A DNA stretch of 64,000 nucleotides from Hyphomonas sp. Its GTDB lineage: Bacteria > Pseudomonadota > Alphaproteobacteria > Caulobacterales > Hyphomonadaceae. A model generated the notes under the pieces. It was not told the DNA's origin and ran no database searches. It saw nothing but the letters and a program-made list of their open reading frames with translations. The first letter of the stretch is position 1, and each line of letters starts with the position of its first letter. Where the stretch lies: positions 42,322 through 106,321 of the forward strand of contig WGNP01000021.1 of the NCBI GenBank assembly GCA_016124495.1, in the 5' to 3' direction. This document shows, in pieces, positions 27,556 to 37,719 of the stretch. The translations under genes were made by a program, and so were the position numbers.

Positions 27556-27972
27556 ATGGCCAGGCGCGCCCCGCCTCCGCAATATGAAGCGGTCACCGAC
27601 GGCGTGCGCATCCGGGTGCGCACACGCTTCCTGCATGACGAGTCCGAACCCGGCCGCAGCCGTTTCATGTGGTCGTACACGGTGGATGTGGAGAACGAGA
27701 GCGACCGGACCTGGACCATCGCGCGCCGCCATTGGCGGATCGTCGACTTGGCGGGCAGGACGCTGGCAGTAGATGGAGAGGGGGTTGTTGGCCAGACACC
27801 GACGCTCGCGCCCGGACAATGTTTCAACTACTCCTCTGGCACTCCGCTCGCGACGCCGTCCGGCATCATGAGTGGGACCTATGACCTGATTGATGAGCGC
27901 GGCGAGGAGATGGTTGCGGTGATCCCGACCTTCTCGCTGGATAGTCCCTACGACACATCGCGGCCGAGTTGA
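27556..27972 (+). CDS. apaG: ApaG/CorD protein
   Basis: A 138-residue single-domain ApaG protein (fibronectin-type-III-like beta sandwich). Core motifs are VTDGVRIRVRTRFL, FMWSYTVDVENESDRTWTIARRHWRIVD and the glycine-rich GVVGQTPTLAPGQCFNYSSGTPL. In enterobacteria it is linked to Co2+ resistance and Mg2+ efflux; the molecular role is unclear. The metZ-apaG order is common in Alphaproteobacteria. Confidence 0.92.
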   Translation: MARRAPPPQYEAVTDGVRIRVRTRFLHDESEPGRSRFMWSYTVDVENESDRTWTIARRHWRIVDLAGRTLAVDGEGVVGQTPTLAPGQCFNYSSGTPLATPSGIMSGTYDLIDERGEEMVAVIPTFSLDSPYDTSRPS

Positions 27973-27976
27973 TGGC

Positions 27977-29026
27977 CTACTTTACGAGACGCGGCACGCC
28001 CGGCAGGGGCTCGCCGGTATCGATGACGCGGAAGTGCGTGGCGATGAAACCGGTCGTGAACAGCGACTGAAGATCGCCTGGCGCAAGCACGCCGTCCCAC
28101 CTCTCCAGCTGTTCCGGCCCGCCTTCTGCGTAAAGGACGGTCGCGCCGGCCACATCGACGAGGATGGCGCCATATTCCTGCAGCGCTCTGGCTACGGCCT
28201 TGGCGCCAGGCGAAAGCAGCGTGTTGTCGATGTCATATTCAGGGTCCAGCTGGATGCGCGCGCCCATGGGCAGGCCGATCGGGCGTTCGCTGGCCTTGTC
28301 CGGCGCGTCGAGCGCCATGCTGGCAGGCGGCAGGAACTTGCCGGTTTGTGCAAGCGGATAAGCGAAGGCGAGGGCATGGTCGATGCGGCCGGCCTTTACT
28401 TCGTCAACCCGGAGCAGGCCTGCCATCAGCGGCGCGCCCGAAGGACGAGCTCCGCCGGAGAGATCCGAGCGTTCGGCTTTCATCCACGGCATGGCGACGC
28501 CCGTTCCGGAGAGATCAACAACGGCGCCGAAACCGGCGAACCAATCGCCTTCCTCGGTGCGGCCTAGCTGGCGCGTATCCCAGGCGAGGTTGCGCGCCGG
28601 GTCCACCAGCGTAACGTAGTAGCTTTGCGCCGACGTGGTGTCCGCAGGCAGCGTGTCGGCGGGAAGAGGCACGCGTTTTCCCGGTTCAAAGCCCGGACCA
28701 TAGCGGCCTTCATAAAGTGCGCGCACCGGCAGCTTGGGCGCCTGCGCCGAGTCAATATATTTAACCAGGACCGACCATTCCGGCATGTTCACATAAAACG
28801 AACCGCCAGCACCAAGATCGGCGACCAGAACGTCCGATTTCGGGTCAGTCTTGGCGTCCGCCGGGATCTTCGTGTTCCAGGGGCTGTCCGCCGAGAAAGG
28901 CCGCCAACCGGCTTCCGGTTCAGCCGGTACAGCAAGCGTGGTGGCCGGAATGGCGCCCGTCTGGGCGCAGGCAGTAATCAGGGCCGCGCCGAAAAGTGCG
29001 GCAGCAGGCAAGAAGTGGCGCAACAT
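27977..29026 (-). CDS. Exported lipoprotein, unknown (SPWN motif)
   Basis: A 349-residue lipoprotein: MLRHFLPAAALFGAALITAC gives a signal peptide with Cys20. I start at 29026, with GGAGACC upstream; the frame extends 153 bases further without a signal. The mature domain begins WRPFSADSPWNTKIPADAK, a motif I have seen in uncharacterised bacterial secreted proteins, and appears beta-rich throughout. No catalytic signature is recognised. The stop lies four bases from the convergent apaG stop. Confidence 0.72.
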   Translation of the reverse strand: MLRHFLPAAALFGAALITACAQTGAIPATTLAVPAEPEAGWRPFSADSPWNTKIPADAKTDPKSDVLVADLGAGGSFYVNMPEWSVLVKYIDSAQAPKLPVRALYEGRYGPGFEPGKRVPLPADTLPADTTSAQSYYVTLVDPARNLAWDTRQLGRTEEGDWFAGFGAVVDLSGTGVAMPWMKAERSDLSGGARPSGAPLMAGLLRVDEVKAGRIDHALAFAYPLAQTGKFLPPASMALDAPDKASERPIGLPMGARIQLDPEYDIDNTLLSPGAKAVARALQEYGAILVDVAGATVLYAEGGPEQLERWDGVLAPGDLQSLFTTGFIATHFRVIDTGEPLPGVPRLVK

Positions 29027-29175
29027 GGAAAAAGGTCTCCGAACGCAGGTCTGCCTCCCTGTTGCAAAATACCTGCCGCTCGCCTCTCCGGCAGATTTTC
29101 TGCTCACCGATCCTGGTCTTGCCCTTCGCCAGGTTCCTGCCTTCGGATGGCCCGAATGACCGGCCTCAGCACGAG

Positions 29176-30357
29176 TCAAAGCCCAAGGACGGATTTCGCC
29201 ATGATGTTGCGCTGGACTTCGTTCGAGCCTCCGTAAATCGAGCCGGCGCGGTTATTCAGATAGCGTGCCATGCCGGTGACCAGAGGTTCCGGCCCGATGA
29301 TCGGACCGTTCGCGCCGGGCTGCCAGGTGTCCGGCTGATGGGGCAATGCATGCAAGCCGAGCGAATTTACGCCCGCCTCGTCGATGGCCTGCATCAGTTC
29401 CGTTCGCTGAACTTTCAGCATTGACCCAGCCGGTCCCGGTGGTTGTCCGCTTTTCAGGTCAGAGAGGATGCGTTGCTCGGTTGTCTTTATGGCCTCGAGG
29501 CGCATCGATAATTCGCCAATACGCCGGATCAGCGCCATGTCAGCAGGGGATTCTGCGTGTACATGTTTCTGCAAGCGCGCCAGCACTGCTTCCAGTCCGG
29601 CCGACGAGCCGCCCCCGCGTTCAAACTCGAGGAGATATTTGGCCACCGACCAGCCGTCATTTTCGGCGCCCAGCCGTCCCGATTTCGGCACGCGCACCTC
29701 ATCAAAGAACACCTGGTTCAGCTCGTGCTCGCCCGCCAGGGTGATGATGGGATCAACCTTGATGCCGGGTGTTTTCATGTCCAGCAGCAGGAATGTGATG
29801 CCCATCTGCGGCTTGGCCGCAGGATCCGTCCGTACAAGGCAGAACATCTTGTTGGCGTGATGCGCGTGCGTCGTCCAGATCTTGGTGCCGTTGAGCACGT
29901 AGTCGTCGCCGTCGCTTTCGGCTTTCAGTTGCAGCGATGCGAGGTCCGATCCCGAACCGGGCTCTGAGTATCCCTGGCACCAGTAGTCTTCTCCGGAGAG
30001 GATACGGGGCAGATAGTGCGCTTTCTGCTCGGGCGTGCCGTAGCCAATGATGCAGGGCCCCACCATGCCAAGCCCCATCGGTGACAGCCCCGGCGCGCCC
30101 GCCCGCGCGCACTCGGAAGCGAAGATATATCGCTGCATCTCGTCCCACCCGGTGCCGCCATATTCTTTTGGCCAATGCGGCGCGACCCACCCGCGCGCAT
30201 GCAGGATGCGCTGCCAGGGGAGCGTGAACTCGGGCTCGATGAACACGCTGGTCGCAAGCCGTCCGGCTCCGGCAAGATCCGGTGTTAGATTCTTGTCGAG
30301 GAAAGCCCTTACTTCATTGCGAAACTCTACATCCTGGGCTGTCAGATCAAGGTTCAT
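29176..30357 (-). CDS. Acyl-CoA dehydrogenase
   Basis: A 393-residue acyl-CoA dehydrogenase, distinct from the one at 11189. Marks are WPKEYGGTGWDEMQRYIFASECARAG, YWCQGYSEPGSGSDLASLQ and NGTKIWTTHAHHANKMFCLVRT. The C-terminal end GSIYGGSNEVQRNIMAKSVLGL is typical of bacterial steroid/FadE-like members. The long FERGGGSS segment and helical tail fit the FadE26/IpdE-like branch, but the substrate is open. I start at 30357 (MNLDLTAQD); a longer frame adds 39 unsupported residues. Confidence 0.88.
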   Translation of the reverse strand: MNLDLTAQDVEFRNEVRAFLDKNLTPDLAGAGRLATSVFIEPEFTLPWQRILHARGWVAPHWPKEYGGTGWDEMQRYIFASECARAGAPGLSPMGLGMVGPCIIGYGTPEQKAHYLPRILSGEDYWCQGYSEPGSGSDLASLQLKAESDGDDYVLNGTKIWTTHAHHANKMFCLVRTDPAAKPQMGITFLLLDMKTPGIKVDPIITLAGEHELNQVFFDEVRVPKSGRLGAENDGWSVAKYLLEFERGGGSSAGLEAVLARLQKHVHAESPADMALIRRIGELSMRLEAIKTTEQRILSDLKSGQPPGPAGSMLKVQRTELMQAIDEAGVNSLGLHALPHQPDTWQPGANGPIIGPEPLVTGMARYLNNRAGSIYGGSNEVQRNIMAKSVLGL

Positions 30358-30487
30358 CGCTTCAATATCCCGCTGCGCGGACTGTGCCGGTAAAGAGTGG
30401 CCGTCTCTGGTTCGTGCAAGCTGACAGAAAAGCCGGGGATGGCCAACTCCCGAAGCCGCCTGACCCAAAGTCAATCCCTCAAAAGTT

Positions 30488-31345
30488 TCAGGCGGGCCTG
30501 ACCGAAATCGTCATGGTGCCTTGCAGCCTTTCACCGGGGGCCAGCACCACCATCTGCTCGGCTTGGGTAATCTCAGCCATGTTCACCGCGTTGTTCACAT
30601 GCGAGACCGGCTCGACGCAGAAGTACGCTTCGCCCGGCGGCGTGTAGATAACCATATTGCCGAGTGCCGGTGTGGCTGTAAGAGATATCGCGAGATCGTC
30701 ACCGCCGCGAAATTCTGCCCGCCCGTCCCAACCGTAGAAGCAATGATCGTGGCCGGCGGTGCCCAGGTCTTGAGGCGCGGCTTCCCGCTCGTGCGGAAGG
30801 CCGGTCTCTTCCGGAAGCGTTGCCCATCGCCCACCGGTGTTTGCGTTCAACCACAAGCCCTGCGGCCTGATGAAATAGGGATGCAATCCGATACCGGCCG
30901 GCATCGGATCGCTATCGAGATTGCGGATCGATAGCGTGATGTGCAACTGGCCGGAATTGAGGCTGACAGACTGTTCTGCGAGGTAACGCCAGGGCCACAC
31001 CCCGCGTGCATGCTCAAACCACATCCTTGCACTAGCAGGCCCGGACGCTTCCGCGGACCAGAAGGTTCGCCATCCGGTCCCATGCAAGGCGTGCGGCTCC
31101 ATGTACTCCGGATGCGGAAGATGTATCTCCCGGTCAAGGAACCGGAATGCAGCGCCCCGTATTCTGTTGGAGAACGGCACCAGCGGAAAACAACCCGCGT
31201 GTTGATCGGCAGCGGCCCGTCCCGCTTGCCCGGGCGCTAAAACCGGTAGTCCCTGCCAGTCCGCGCGGATGATCTGTCCGCCATGGGCCGGGTCCAGTTC
31301 GACCACCCAATCATGCGCGCGCAGAGTGAGCGAGCCAGTATCCAC
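30488..31345 (-). CDS. galM: Aldose 1-epimerase (mutarotase)
   Basis: A 285-residue galactose-mutarotase-like beta-sandwich protein. The conserved residues are FPLVPFSNRIRGAAF (Asn/Arg), HALHGTGW (His) and IGLHPYF (second His), with the catalytic Glu expected in the region FCVEPVSHVNNAVN. It interconverts alpha and beta galactose ahead of galactokinase. It begins three bases after galK and ends the galT-galK-galM operon. Confidence 0.88.
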   Translation of the reverse strand: MDTGSLTLRAHDWVVELDPAHGGQIIRADWQGLPVLAPGQAGRAAADQHAGCFPLVPFSNRIRGAAFRFLDREIHLPHPEYMEPHALHGTGWRTFWSAEASGPASARMWFEHARGVWPWRYLAEQSVSLNSGQLHITLSIRNLDSDPMPAGIGLHPYFIRPQGLWLNANTGGRWATLPEETGLPHEREAAPQDLGTAGHDHCFYGWDGRAEFRGGDDLAISLTATPALGNMVIYTPPGEAYFCVEPVSHVNNAVNMAEITQAEQMVVLAPGERLQGTMTISVRPA

Positions 31346-31348
31346 CGG

Positions 31349-32368
31349 TCAGTCTGCTCGTTCGATCCGGGGATGGCGCGCTTTCAGCGCTGCCCACCAG
31401 GTGTCCACGATGTCCGATGCAACCAGCGCAACAACACAGCCGCCAAAGCCTGCGCCCGTTATGCGCGCGCCAGCCGCGCCGAGCACAACAGCGTCTTCCA
31501 CGATCCGGTCAATTACGGGAACCGATACTTGCATGTCATCACGCAGGGATACATGGCTCGCTTGCATCAGCGCGCCGAACGCGGCCCGGTCGCGAGCTTT
31601 CAGCGCACCCACTGCCGCAAGGCTGCGCTGGCCCTCGCTCCAGACATGCCGCACGCGCTTTGCCACCGCGCCGTCGAGGCCCGCAAACTGCGCCGGGTCA
31701 GCCTGGCAGAGGTCCGCCGTCCCAAGTGCGTCCATCGCTTGCTGGCACTCCATCTGCCGCGCCTTGTAGCTGCCATCTGCAAGCTCCCGCCGCACGCCGG
31801 ACTGTATCACCACAATTTCCCAATCGTCCGGAATCGGAACAAGTTCATAACTGCAATCACGTGTATCCAGTGCCAGAACCTCTCCTCGCCGTCCGACCGC
31901 CACAGCCATCTGGTCCATTATCCCGCAAGGCACACCCATGAACTCGTTTTCCACCCGCCGCGCTGCCTGGGCCAGTGCCACATCATCGCTTTCGTGCGCA
32001 GGCCTGCAGGCTTTGAGTGTCGCCACGATTGTCGCGGCTGACGATGAGAGACCCTGGCCCACAGGGATGTCGCTGCGGACAGTTACATCTTGCCCGCCCC
32101 GGATCCAGCCCATGGCCCGAGCGGACTGCAGCGCACCGCGAATAGCATCGGTCCAGTCCCGCGCTGCGGGTGCGTGAATGCCGATCTGCACTTCGTCGCT
32201 GAATTCGCCTGACTGGATGTAGTCTGTATCCGTCCCATTCGGCGTCCGGGTGAGCCGTATTTCACTCCGGATCGGCATGGGTAACACCGTACCGCCGCTG
32301 AAGTCTATCCACTCGCCAATGAGGTTGACGCGTCCCGGAACACGCACGCCGATTGTTTCTTCGCTCAT
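31349..32368 (-). CDS. galK: Galactokinase
   Basis: A 339-residue GHMP kinase. Motif 1 is RVPGRVNLIGEWIDFSGG (sugar site, with Asp/Glu variants of the usual GRVNLIGEHTDY), motif 2 is PVGQGLSSSAATIVATL (phosphate loop) and motif 3 is ITGAGFGGCVVAL. It phosphorylates galactose at C1. It is slightly shorter than E. coli GalK (382 residues). The ATG overlaps the galT stop by four bases, so translation is likely coupled. Confidence 0.92.
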   Translation of the reverse strand: MSEETIGVRVPGRVNLIGEWIDFSGGTVLPMPIRSEIRLTRTPNGTDTDYIQSGEFSDEVQIGIHAPAARDWTDAIRGALQSARAMGWIRGGQDVTVRSDIPVGQGLSSSAATIVATLKACRPAHESDDVALAQAARRVENEFMGVPCGIMDQMAVAVGRRGEVLALDTRDCSYELVPIPDDWEIVVIQSGVRRELADGSYKARQMECQQAMDALGTADLCQADPAQFAGLDGAVAKRVRHVWSEGQRSLAAVGALKARDRAAFGALMQASHVSLRDDMQVSVPVIDRIVEDAVVLGAAGARITGAGFGGCVVALVASDIVDTWWAALKARHPRIERAD

Positions 32369-33438
32369 GTCGCCCGCAACCTTTCTGCCGCCGCTTCCGG
32401 TACGACATCCACCGTGAACACGCCCGTGAACTGTTCAACGCTCGCCAGATATTTCAGCCGCCCGGCATCCCGCAGGATCGGATAGAACTGTACCGTGAAC
32501 TGATAGCCCGCGCTCTCGCCGCCGGGCGCGGCCTGGAAGCTCATCATGTAGGGCATCGGCGCCCCAAACAGCGCGTCCAGCCGCCTCGGTACGTCTCCCA
32601 GCAGCATTGCCAGGGCTTCGATCTCGTCGCCGGTCATCGCCCAGGGGCCGGGGCAACGCCGCGTCGGCATGATCCAGGTTTCATAGGGAAACCGCGCGAA
32701 TGGCGGGCAGAACGCCACCACGCCGTCCGCCGAGGCGACATCGCACCGTCCATCCCAACCGGCATGATCCGCCGTCAGATCATACCCCTCTGCAAAGGCC
32801 CTTGCCGCTGTAGCCTGAGGCACGGGCACGAAGGGGAAGGAATAGATCTGGCCGTGCGGGTGGGGGAGGGTCACGCCGACCTGCTCACCACGGTTTTCAA
32901 ATGGCATCACATAGGCTGCGCCTTCGGCATGCAGCCCATGGTATCGGTCGATCAACGCTTCCAGAAGCAGCACGCGGCGGTCCTGCCCGATCGTGTGCAG
33001 GCTGCCCTCTGCCGCGCTGGTGTAGACGACAACTTCGCACCGCCCCATGGCAGGGCCTTCCGCCCAGCCGGTCAGCGCTCCGGCCGGTGCGCCCGGTTTC
33101 AGGCTGGGGAAACGGTTATCGAAGATGGCCAGCTCAAAATCCGCAAAGGGTATCTCGGTCACCGCGCCGCCAGCCGGCGCCAGCGGATCTGCCGCAGCTG
33201 AGGGATTGAATGTGCGCGTCTGCCGATGCGGTGCGTAAAGCGAGTATGTCCCCCGCATAGGATCGCGCCGGACCTCGCTCTGGTCGGTCGCGGACGCCAG
33301 CAGTTCCTCGCCCGGCAGGCCCACGTGCGGGCCATAACCGTAAATCCGCAGCGCGCGGCCGTCAGCCTTGGCATGTTCGCGCCGGTAAACGCCGCGGGCA
33401 CGGCCCTTGAGAAGGGTATTGAAGATATCGTCTGTCAT
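32365..33438 (-). CDS. galT: Galactose-1-phosphate uridylyltransferase, Zn site altered
   Basis: A 357-residue GalT of the HIT superfamily. The catalytic motif is HPHGQIYSFPF with H193-P-H195. The N-terminal block has R..PMRGTYSLYAPHRQTRTF, as in GalT. The segment that usually carries zinc-binding CPLCP reads DPLAP (84-88), so the CxxC ligands are lost. The C-terminal QFYPILRDAGRLKYLASVE matches class I enzymes. It transfers UMP between UDP-glucose and galactose-1-phosphate. It heads the galT-galK-galM operon, divergent from the GH42 gene across 83 bases. Confidence 0.9.
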   Translation of the reverse strand: MTDDIFNTLLKGRARGVYRREHAKADGRALRIYGYGPHVGLPGEELLASATDQSEVRRDPMRGTYSLYAPHRQTRTFNPSAAADPLAPAGGAVTEIPFADFELAIFDNRFPSLKPGAPAGALTGWAEGPAMGRCEVVVYTSAAEGSLHTIGQDRRVLLLEALIDRYHGLHAEGAAYVMPFENRGEQVGVTLPHPHGQIYSFPFVPVPQATAARAFAEGYDLTADHAGWDGRCDVASADGVVAFCPPFARFPYETWIMPTRRCPGPWAMTGDEIEALAMLLGDVPRRLDALFGAPMPYMMSFQAAPGGESAGYQFTVQFYPILRDAGRLKYLASVEQFTGVFTVDVVPEAAAERLRAT

Positions 33439-33521
33439 CGTTTGCCTGATTGGCAGCGTTTTCTTTCCAAGTCATCCCGGCCCGTGCCAGAAAGGCGGCC
33501 TTGAATGGAGATTTCCGCGAC

Positions 33522-35468
33522 ATGAAACTCGGCGTTTGCTATTATCCCGAACACTGGCCGGAGGCCGACTGGGCCGAGGACGCCCGAATGATGCGCAAAC
33601 TGGGGCTCAGCCTGGTGCGGATCGGCGAGTTCGCCTGGTCCCGGATCGAGCCGGAACCCGGCCGCTTCGACTGGGCCTGGCTGGACCGCGCCATCGAGAC
33701 CCTTCATGCGGAAGGTCTGGGCGTCATTCTCGGCACGCCGACTGCAACACCGCCGAAATGGCTGGTGGAGTTGCATCCGGATATCCTCCCGCATGACGAG
33801 CATGGCCGTCCCCGCCGCTTTGGCTCCCGCCGGCACTACTGCTTTTCGTCGCGGACCTACCGCCGCGAGAGCGGCCGGATCACGCAAGCGCTCGCCCACC
33901 GCTATGGCGAGCATCCCGCGATTGCCATGTGGCAGACCGACAACGAGTTTGGCCACCATGGCAGCGACGAGAGCTTCTCGCCGGATGCGCATGCCGCGTT
34001 TCGTTTATGGCTCGAGCGCCGCTATGGCACGGCCGATGCGCTGAACGCCGCCTGGGGCACGGTCTTCTGGTCGCAGGAATATCGCAGCTTCTCCGAAGTG
34101 GATCTCCCCGGCGCCACGGTCACCGAAGCCAACCCTTCCCACATCCTCGATTTTCGCCGCTTCAACAGCGATCAGATGGTAGACTTCCACGCCGAGCAGG
34201 AAGCCATTATCCGCCGTCATAGCCCGGACCGTCCGGTGACGCACAATTTCATCGGGGACTTCATTCGGCTCAACCATCATGACATCGGCAAGCACCTCGA
34301 TATCGCGACCTGGGACAGCTATCCGATCGGCCTGCTCAGCGAAGGCCACTTTACGCCGGAGGAGAAGTCGCGCTGGTTGCGTCAGGGGCATCCGGATTTT
34401 GCAGCGTTCAACCATGACGTTTACCGCGGCACGGCGCCCGCCTGGGCGATCATGGAGCAGCAGCCCGGCCCGGTGAACTGGGCCCGCCACAACGCCGCGC
34501 CCGCGCCTGGTATGGTGCGCCTGTGGACCTGGGAGGCCTTCGCGCACGGCGCCCGCTTTGTCAGCTATTTCCGCTGGCGCCAGCTGCCGTTCGCGCAGGA
34601 GCAGACGCACGCCGGTCTGCTGCGCTGGGACCGCGCACCGCAGCCTGTCATGGATGAGGTGCGCGCCGTCGCATCCGAAATTGACGGGCTAGGGGACATC
34701 GATCACAGGCGCGCGGATGTCGCGCTCGTCCTCGATTACCCGAGCCTCTGGCACCACGAAATCCAGCCGCAAGGCGCCCGCGGCGCCGCCATTGATATCT
34801 GCCGCCTGCTCTATACGTGTCTGCGCAAGCTCGGTCTGGATGTGGACATTGTTCCGGCTGCGGCGGATTTTGCAGGATATAAGCTCGTTGTTCTGCCCAG
34901 CCCTTCGATTTTGCCGGAAGGCATCGACAAGCGCCTTAAAGCCAGCGGCGCGGTCGTCCTCGCGACCGCGCTCACCGGCTGCCGCACGCAAGAAGGCCAT
35001 CTTCCGCCGCGCCCTGATCTCGGCCCGTTGCCCGAACTCCTCCCGATGAGCATGATCCGGTTCGAAAGTCTGGCCCCGCAAATCACGCTGAATGTGCGCA
35101 CGAACAGCCTGATGTACACCGCTGGCCGCTGGCTCGAAACACTCGAGACCGATGCGGCGGTGCGCGCCAGATTCGACACGGGCGCCCCGGCATGGATCAG
35201 CAACGGCAGTGCCCACTATCTCGCAACATGGCCGGACGAGACGCTGCTGAACGATGTCCTGGAGGCCCTGTGCACTGAAGCCGGTCTCAACGTCCGCCGC
35301 ACCGGCCCGGATATTCGCCTGCGCCGCGCCGGCGGGTTGCAGTTTGCCTTCAACTACGGGCCCAACATGGTAGACCTGACGCTGCTGGGAGCCCCGTCCG
35401 ATTCCGCCATCTACAAGCTCGGCGGCCCGCGCCTCAGTCTCGGCGGCGTCGCGGCGTGGCCGGTATGA
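33522..35468 (+). CDS. Beta-galactosidase, glycoside hydrolase family 42
   Basis: A 648-residue GH42 enzyme. Marks are [23 protein letters not shown], the acid/base N141-E142 in WQTDNEFG, and the nucleophile Glu in [13 protein letters not shown] trimerisation domain and small C-terminal beta domain follow. There is no signal peptide, so lactose or galactosides must be cleaved inside the cell. I start at 33522, behind GGAG; the frame extends upstream without an RBS. Its stop lies only three bases from the convergent GH36 stop. Confidence 0.92.
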   Translation: MKLGVCYYPEHWPEADWAEDARMMRKLGLSLVRIGEFAWSRIEPEPGRFDWAWLDRAIETLHAEGLGVILGTPTATPPKWLVELHPDILPHDEHGRPRRFGSRRHYCFSSRTYRRESGRITQALAHRYGEHPAIAMWQTDNEFGHHGSDESFSPDAHAAFRLWLERRYGTADALNAAWGTVFWSQEYRSFSEVDLPGATVTEANPSHILDFRRFNSDQMVDFHAEQEAIIRRHSPDRPVTHNFIGDFIRLNHHDIGKHLDIATWDSYPIGLLSEGHFTPEEKSRWLRQGHPDFAAFNHDVYRGTAPAWAIMEQQPGPVNWARHNAAPAPGMVRLWTWEAFAHGARFVSYFRWRQLPFAQEQTHAGLLRWDRAPQPVMDEVRAVASEIDGLGDIDHRRADVALVLDYPSLWHHEIQPQGARGAAIDICRLLYTCLRKLGLDVDIVPAAADFAGYKLVVLPSPSILPEGIDKRLKASGAVVLATALTGCRTQEGHLPPRPDLGPLPELLPMSMIRFESLAPQITLNVRTNSLMYTAGRWLETLETDAAVRARFDTGAPAWISNGSAHYLATWPDETLLNDVLEALCTEAGLNVRRTGPDIRLRRAGGLQFAFNYGPNMVDLTLLGAPSDSAIYKLGGPRLSLGGVAAWPV

Positions 35469-35471
35469 CAT

Positions 35472-37556
35472 TCACTTCGCGACAAGCCTGAATATCGAAA
35501 CGGTTTCCGCCGCGATCGCCGGCATCGTCAGTCCCGATTGCCGCAGCCACGCGCCGGATACTACCGCGCCGTTTTTCATCGTCTCGACGAAGGGCGCCGT
35601 ATGGTTTGTCCGTGTGCGGTCGAGCCGAGTGACGGTGTAGGCGCCATCCCCGAGCATGGGCAGCCGGATCAGCGGCATATGCCTCTGCGTGGTCGGCTCT
35701 ACGCGGTAGAGCAGCAGGATCAGGTCGCGCGCGTCGCCATGTGCTTGCCAAAACACCCCGTCGCCCGCTTCCCCGAGCCATATCCGCCCGGAATGTAGCT
35801 GGTCGCGCAACGCCTTGTGCTCAGCGATCCAGTCTGCGAGCCGCGCCTTGTCCTTTGCGTCCAGCTTCATCGGATCAAGCTCAACGCCGAAATGCCCTGC
35901 CAGGGCAACGCCAGCGCGGAAGTCGAGCGACTGGCGCCGCCGGGTGCTGTGCGCCGGCGCCGTTCCGATATGCGACCCCATCACTTCAGGCGGGAAGACG
36001 CGCAGGAATTCCCGCTGCATGGCAATACGTTGAACAGCGTCAAGGGAGTCGCTGGTCCAGAACCGGTGCGCATACTTAAGGATGCCGGCATCAATCCGGC
36101 CTCCGCCCGCTGCGCAAGCCTCGATTTCCACATCTGGGAAATCCGCCCGCAGCCGCGCCATCAGCGCGTACGTTGCCTGCACCTGGCGCCGGTAGACCGC
36201 GCGAGGCCCACCCGCCACGATTTCCCGGTTATGGTCCCATTTGAGGTAAGAGATTGGCAGGGACTTCAGCAGGCCGGACAGCACTGCGTAAAGATAGTCC
36301 GCCACGCCGTGCTGCGTCAGGTTAAGCACCATCTGGTTGCGCCCGGTGAGCACCGGCCGCCCGGCGCCGGTCAGGATCCACTCAGGATGCGCCCGCGCGA
36401 GGTCGCTGTCCGGATTGATCATCTCCGGCTCCACCCACAGACCGAATTCCATGCCAAGCCCGGTCACATGCGCGGCCAGCGGCCCGAGGCCGTCCGGATA
36501 CTTCTTCCGGTCCGGCGCCCAGTCGCCGAGGGCGGCCTTGTCGTTCCGGCGCCCTTCGAACCAGCCATCGTCCAGCACGAAGCGCTCGATTCCGAGCTGC
36601 GCTGCCTCATCCGCCAGCGCCGTCATGCCGGCCATGTCGTGATTGAAATAGAAGCCTTCCCAGGTATTTATCTGCACAGGTCTTGGCCGCATCTTGCCAC
36701 CTGGCCAGGTCATTCGTTTACGGATCGCGGCATGGAAGTTCTGCATGGCGCCATCGCGCCCGTTTGCCGAAAACGTGGCAATCATTTCAGGCGTCTCCAG
36801 CGTCTCGCCCGGCCCAAGGCACACTTCGCCGGGCGCCAGCCACTCGCCAAACTGCCAGAGGTAGCGCCCATCATCCAGCCACTCGGCCTGCTGCACGGAA
36901 TTGCCGGACCAGGCGAGATGCGCCGCATAGACACCGCCCTCGATCGTTTCCGCGAAACCTGTTGGCGGCGCATCATGGGACGTCAATCCCCGCCGGTTTT
37001 CCCGCCGCCAGAGACTGCGCTTCAGCTCCTGCACTTGCGGCCCAAACTCCGCCTGATGCCGGCCGTTGTAAAAATGCATCCGCCGCGTTTCTGGCGGCAA
37101 GGGCAGGGACGCGGCGGCGAGCCATTGAATGTCCAAGGCGCCAGCGCCGGCATTTGTCAGCTTGGTGGAGACCGTCAGAACATCCGTCTCCGGATCAAGT
37201 GAAAGTCGAATCTCCACCTCCAGTGCAGAAACGGAGTCCGCGAGCCGAACCAGCAGTTCGCTGCCCTCGTGGTCAACTTCCGCCGCCGTCACCGCCTGCG
37301 CCCAGTCCGCACCCGCGCGGTGTGCCAGGAGTGCGCTCTGCGCGAACCAGCCCTCGCCGAGCAGAGGGAAAACGCTGAGCGCCACATCCTTGTCCAGCGC
37401 AAACGTCGGAAGGGGCCGCGTTGCCGCGAGGGGCGCCTCAGCCAGGGCATCCCGCGGCAGGAGCGGCCCCCAGTAGCGCCAGAGTGGCGCACTGCCCGGG
37501 ACTACTTCGAGTACCAGTGAACTGCCCCGTCCGTGCAGCGCATGAAATTCTGTCAT
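35472..37556 (-). CDS. Alpha-galactosidase, glycoside hydrolase family 36
   Basis: A 694-residue GH36 enzyme. The (beta/alpha)8 core shows FVLDDGWFEGRRNDKAALGDW, the nucleophile Asp in YLKWDHNREI and the acid/base Asp in FWTSDSLDA. A beta-sandwich N-terminal domain (about 1-280) and a C-terminal beta domain flank it. There is no signal peptide, so it acts on imported melibiose- or raffinose-type substrates. I start at 37556, with GGGAG just upstream. It is divergent from the fructokinase-like gene. Confidence 0.92.
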   Translation of the reverse strand: MTEFHALHGRGSSLVLEVVPGSAPLWRYWGPLLPRDALAEAPLAATRPLPTFALDKDVALSVFPLLGEGWFAQSALLAHRAGADWAQAVTAAEVDHEGSELLVRLADSVSALEVEIRLSLDPETDVLTVSTKLTNAGAGALDIQWLAAASLPLPPETRRMHFYNGRHQAEFGPQVQELKRSLWRRENRRGLTSHDAPPTGFAETIEGGVYAAHLAWSGNSVQQAEWLDDGRYLWQFGEWLAPGEVCLGPGETLETPEMIATFSANGRDGAMQNFHAAIRKRMTWPGGKMRPRPVQINTWEGFYFNHDMAGMTALADEAAQLGIERFVLDDGWFEGRRNDKAALGDWAPDRKKYPDGLGPLAAHVTGLGMEFGLWVEPEMINPDSDLARAHPEWILTGAGRPVLTGRNQMVLNLTQHGVADYLYAVLSGLLKSLPISYLKWDHNREIVAGGPRAVYRRQVQATYALMARLRADFPDVEIEACAAGGGRIDAGILKYAHRFWTSDSLDAVQRIAMQREFLRVFPPEVMGSHIGTAPAHSTRRRQSLDFRAGVALAGHFGVELDPMKLDAKDKARLADWIAEHKALRDQLHSGRIWLGEAGDGVFWQAHGDARDLILLLYRVEPTTQRHMPLIRLPMLGDGAYTVTRLDRTRTNHTAPFVETMKNGAVVSGAWLRQSGLTMPAIAAETVSIFRLVAK

Positions 37557-37661
37557 CCCGCTCCCACCTTTTGGCACATTATACGGATTGCCCACAACGC
37601 CGCCGCAAGGCAAGCGATAGCTTCATGCCTCTCGGTCCCGCCGATTTGCACGGGTTCGTGT

Positions 37662-37669
37662 AAAGCTTT
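37662..37669. promoter_or_regulatory. Palindromic core in GH36/fructokinase divergent promoter
   Basis: An AAAGCTTT palindrome with TGT on the left and CGCA on the right lies in the 163-base region between the GH36 start (37556) and the kinase start (37720). LacI-family operators often have such a core with TGT/ACA-type arms. The arms here are not symmetrical, so this is only a candidate. Confidence 0.22.
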
Positions 37670-37719
37670 CGCAATCCGCCCGTGGAACGAAAGAGTTTGA
37701 GCAAACGGGAGATCTGGCC

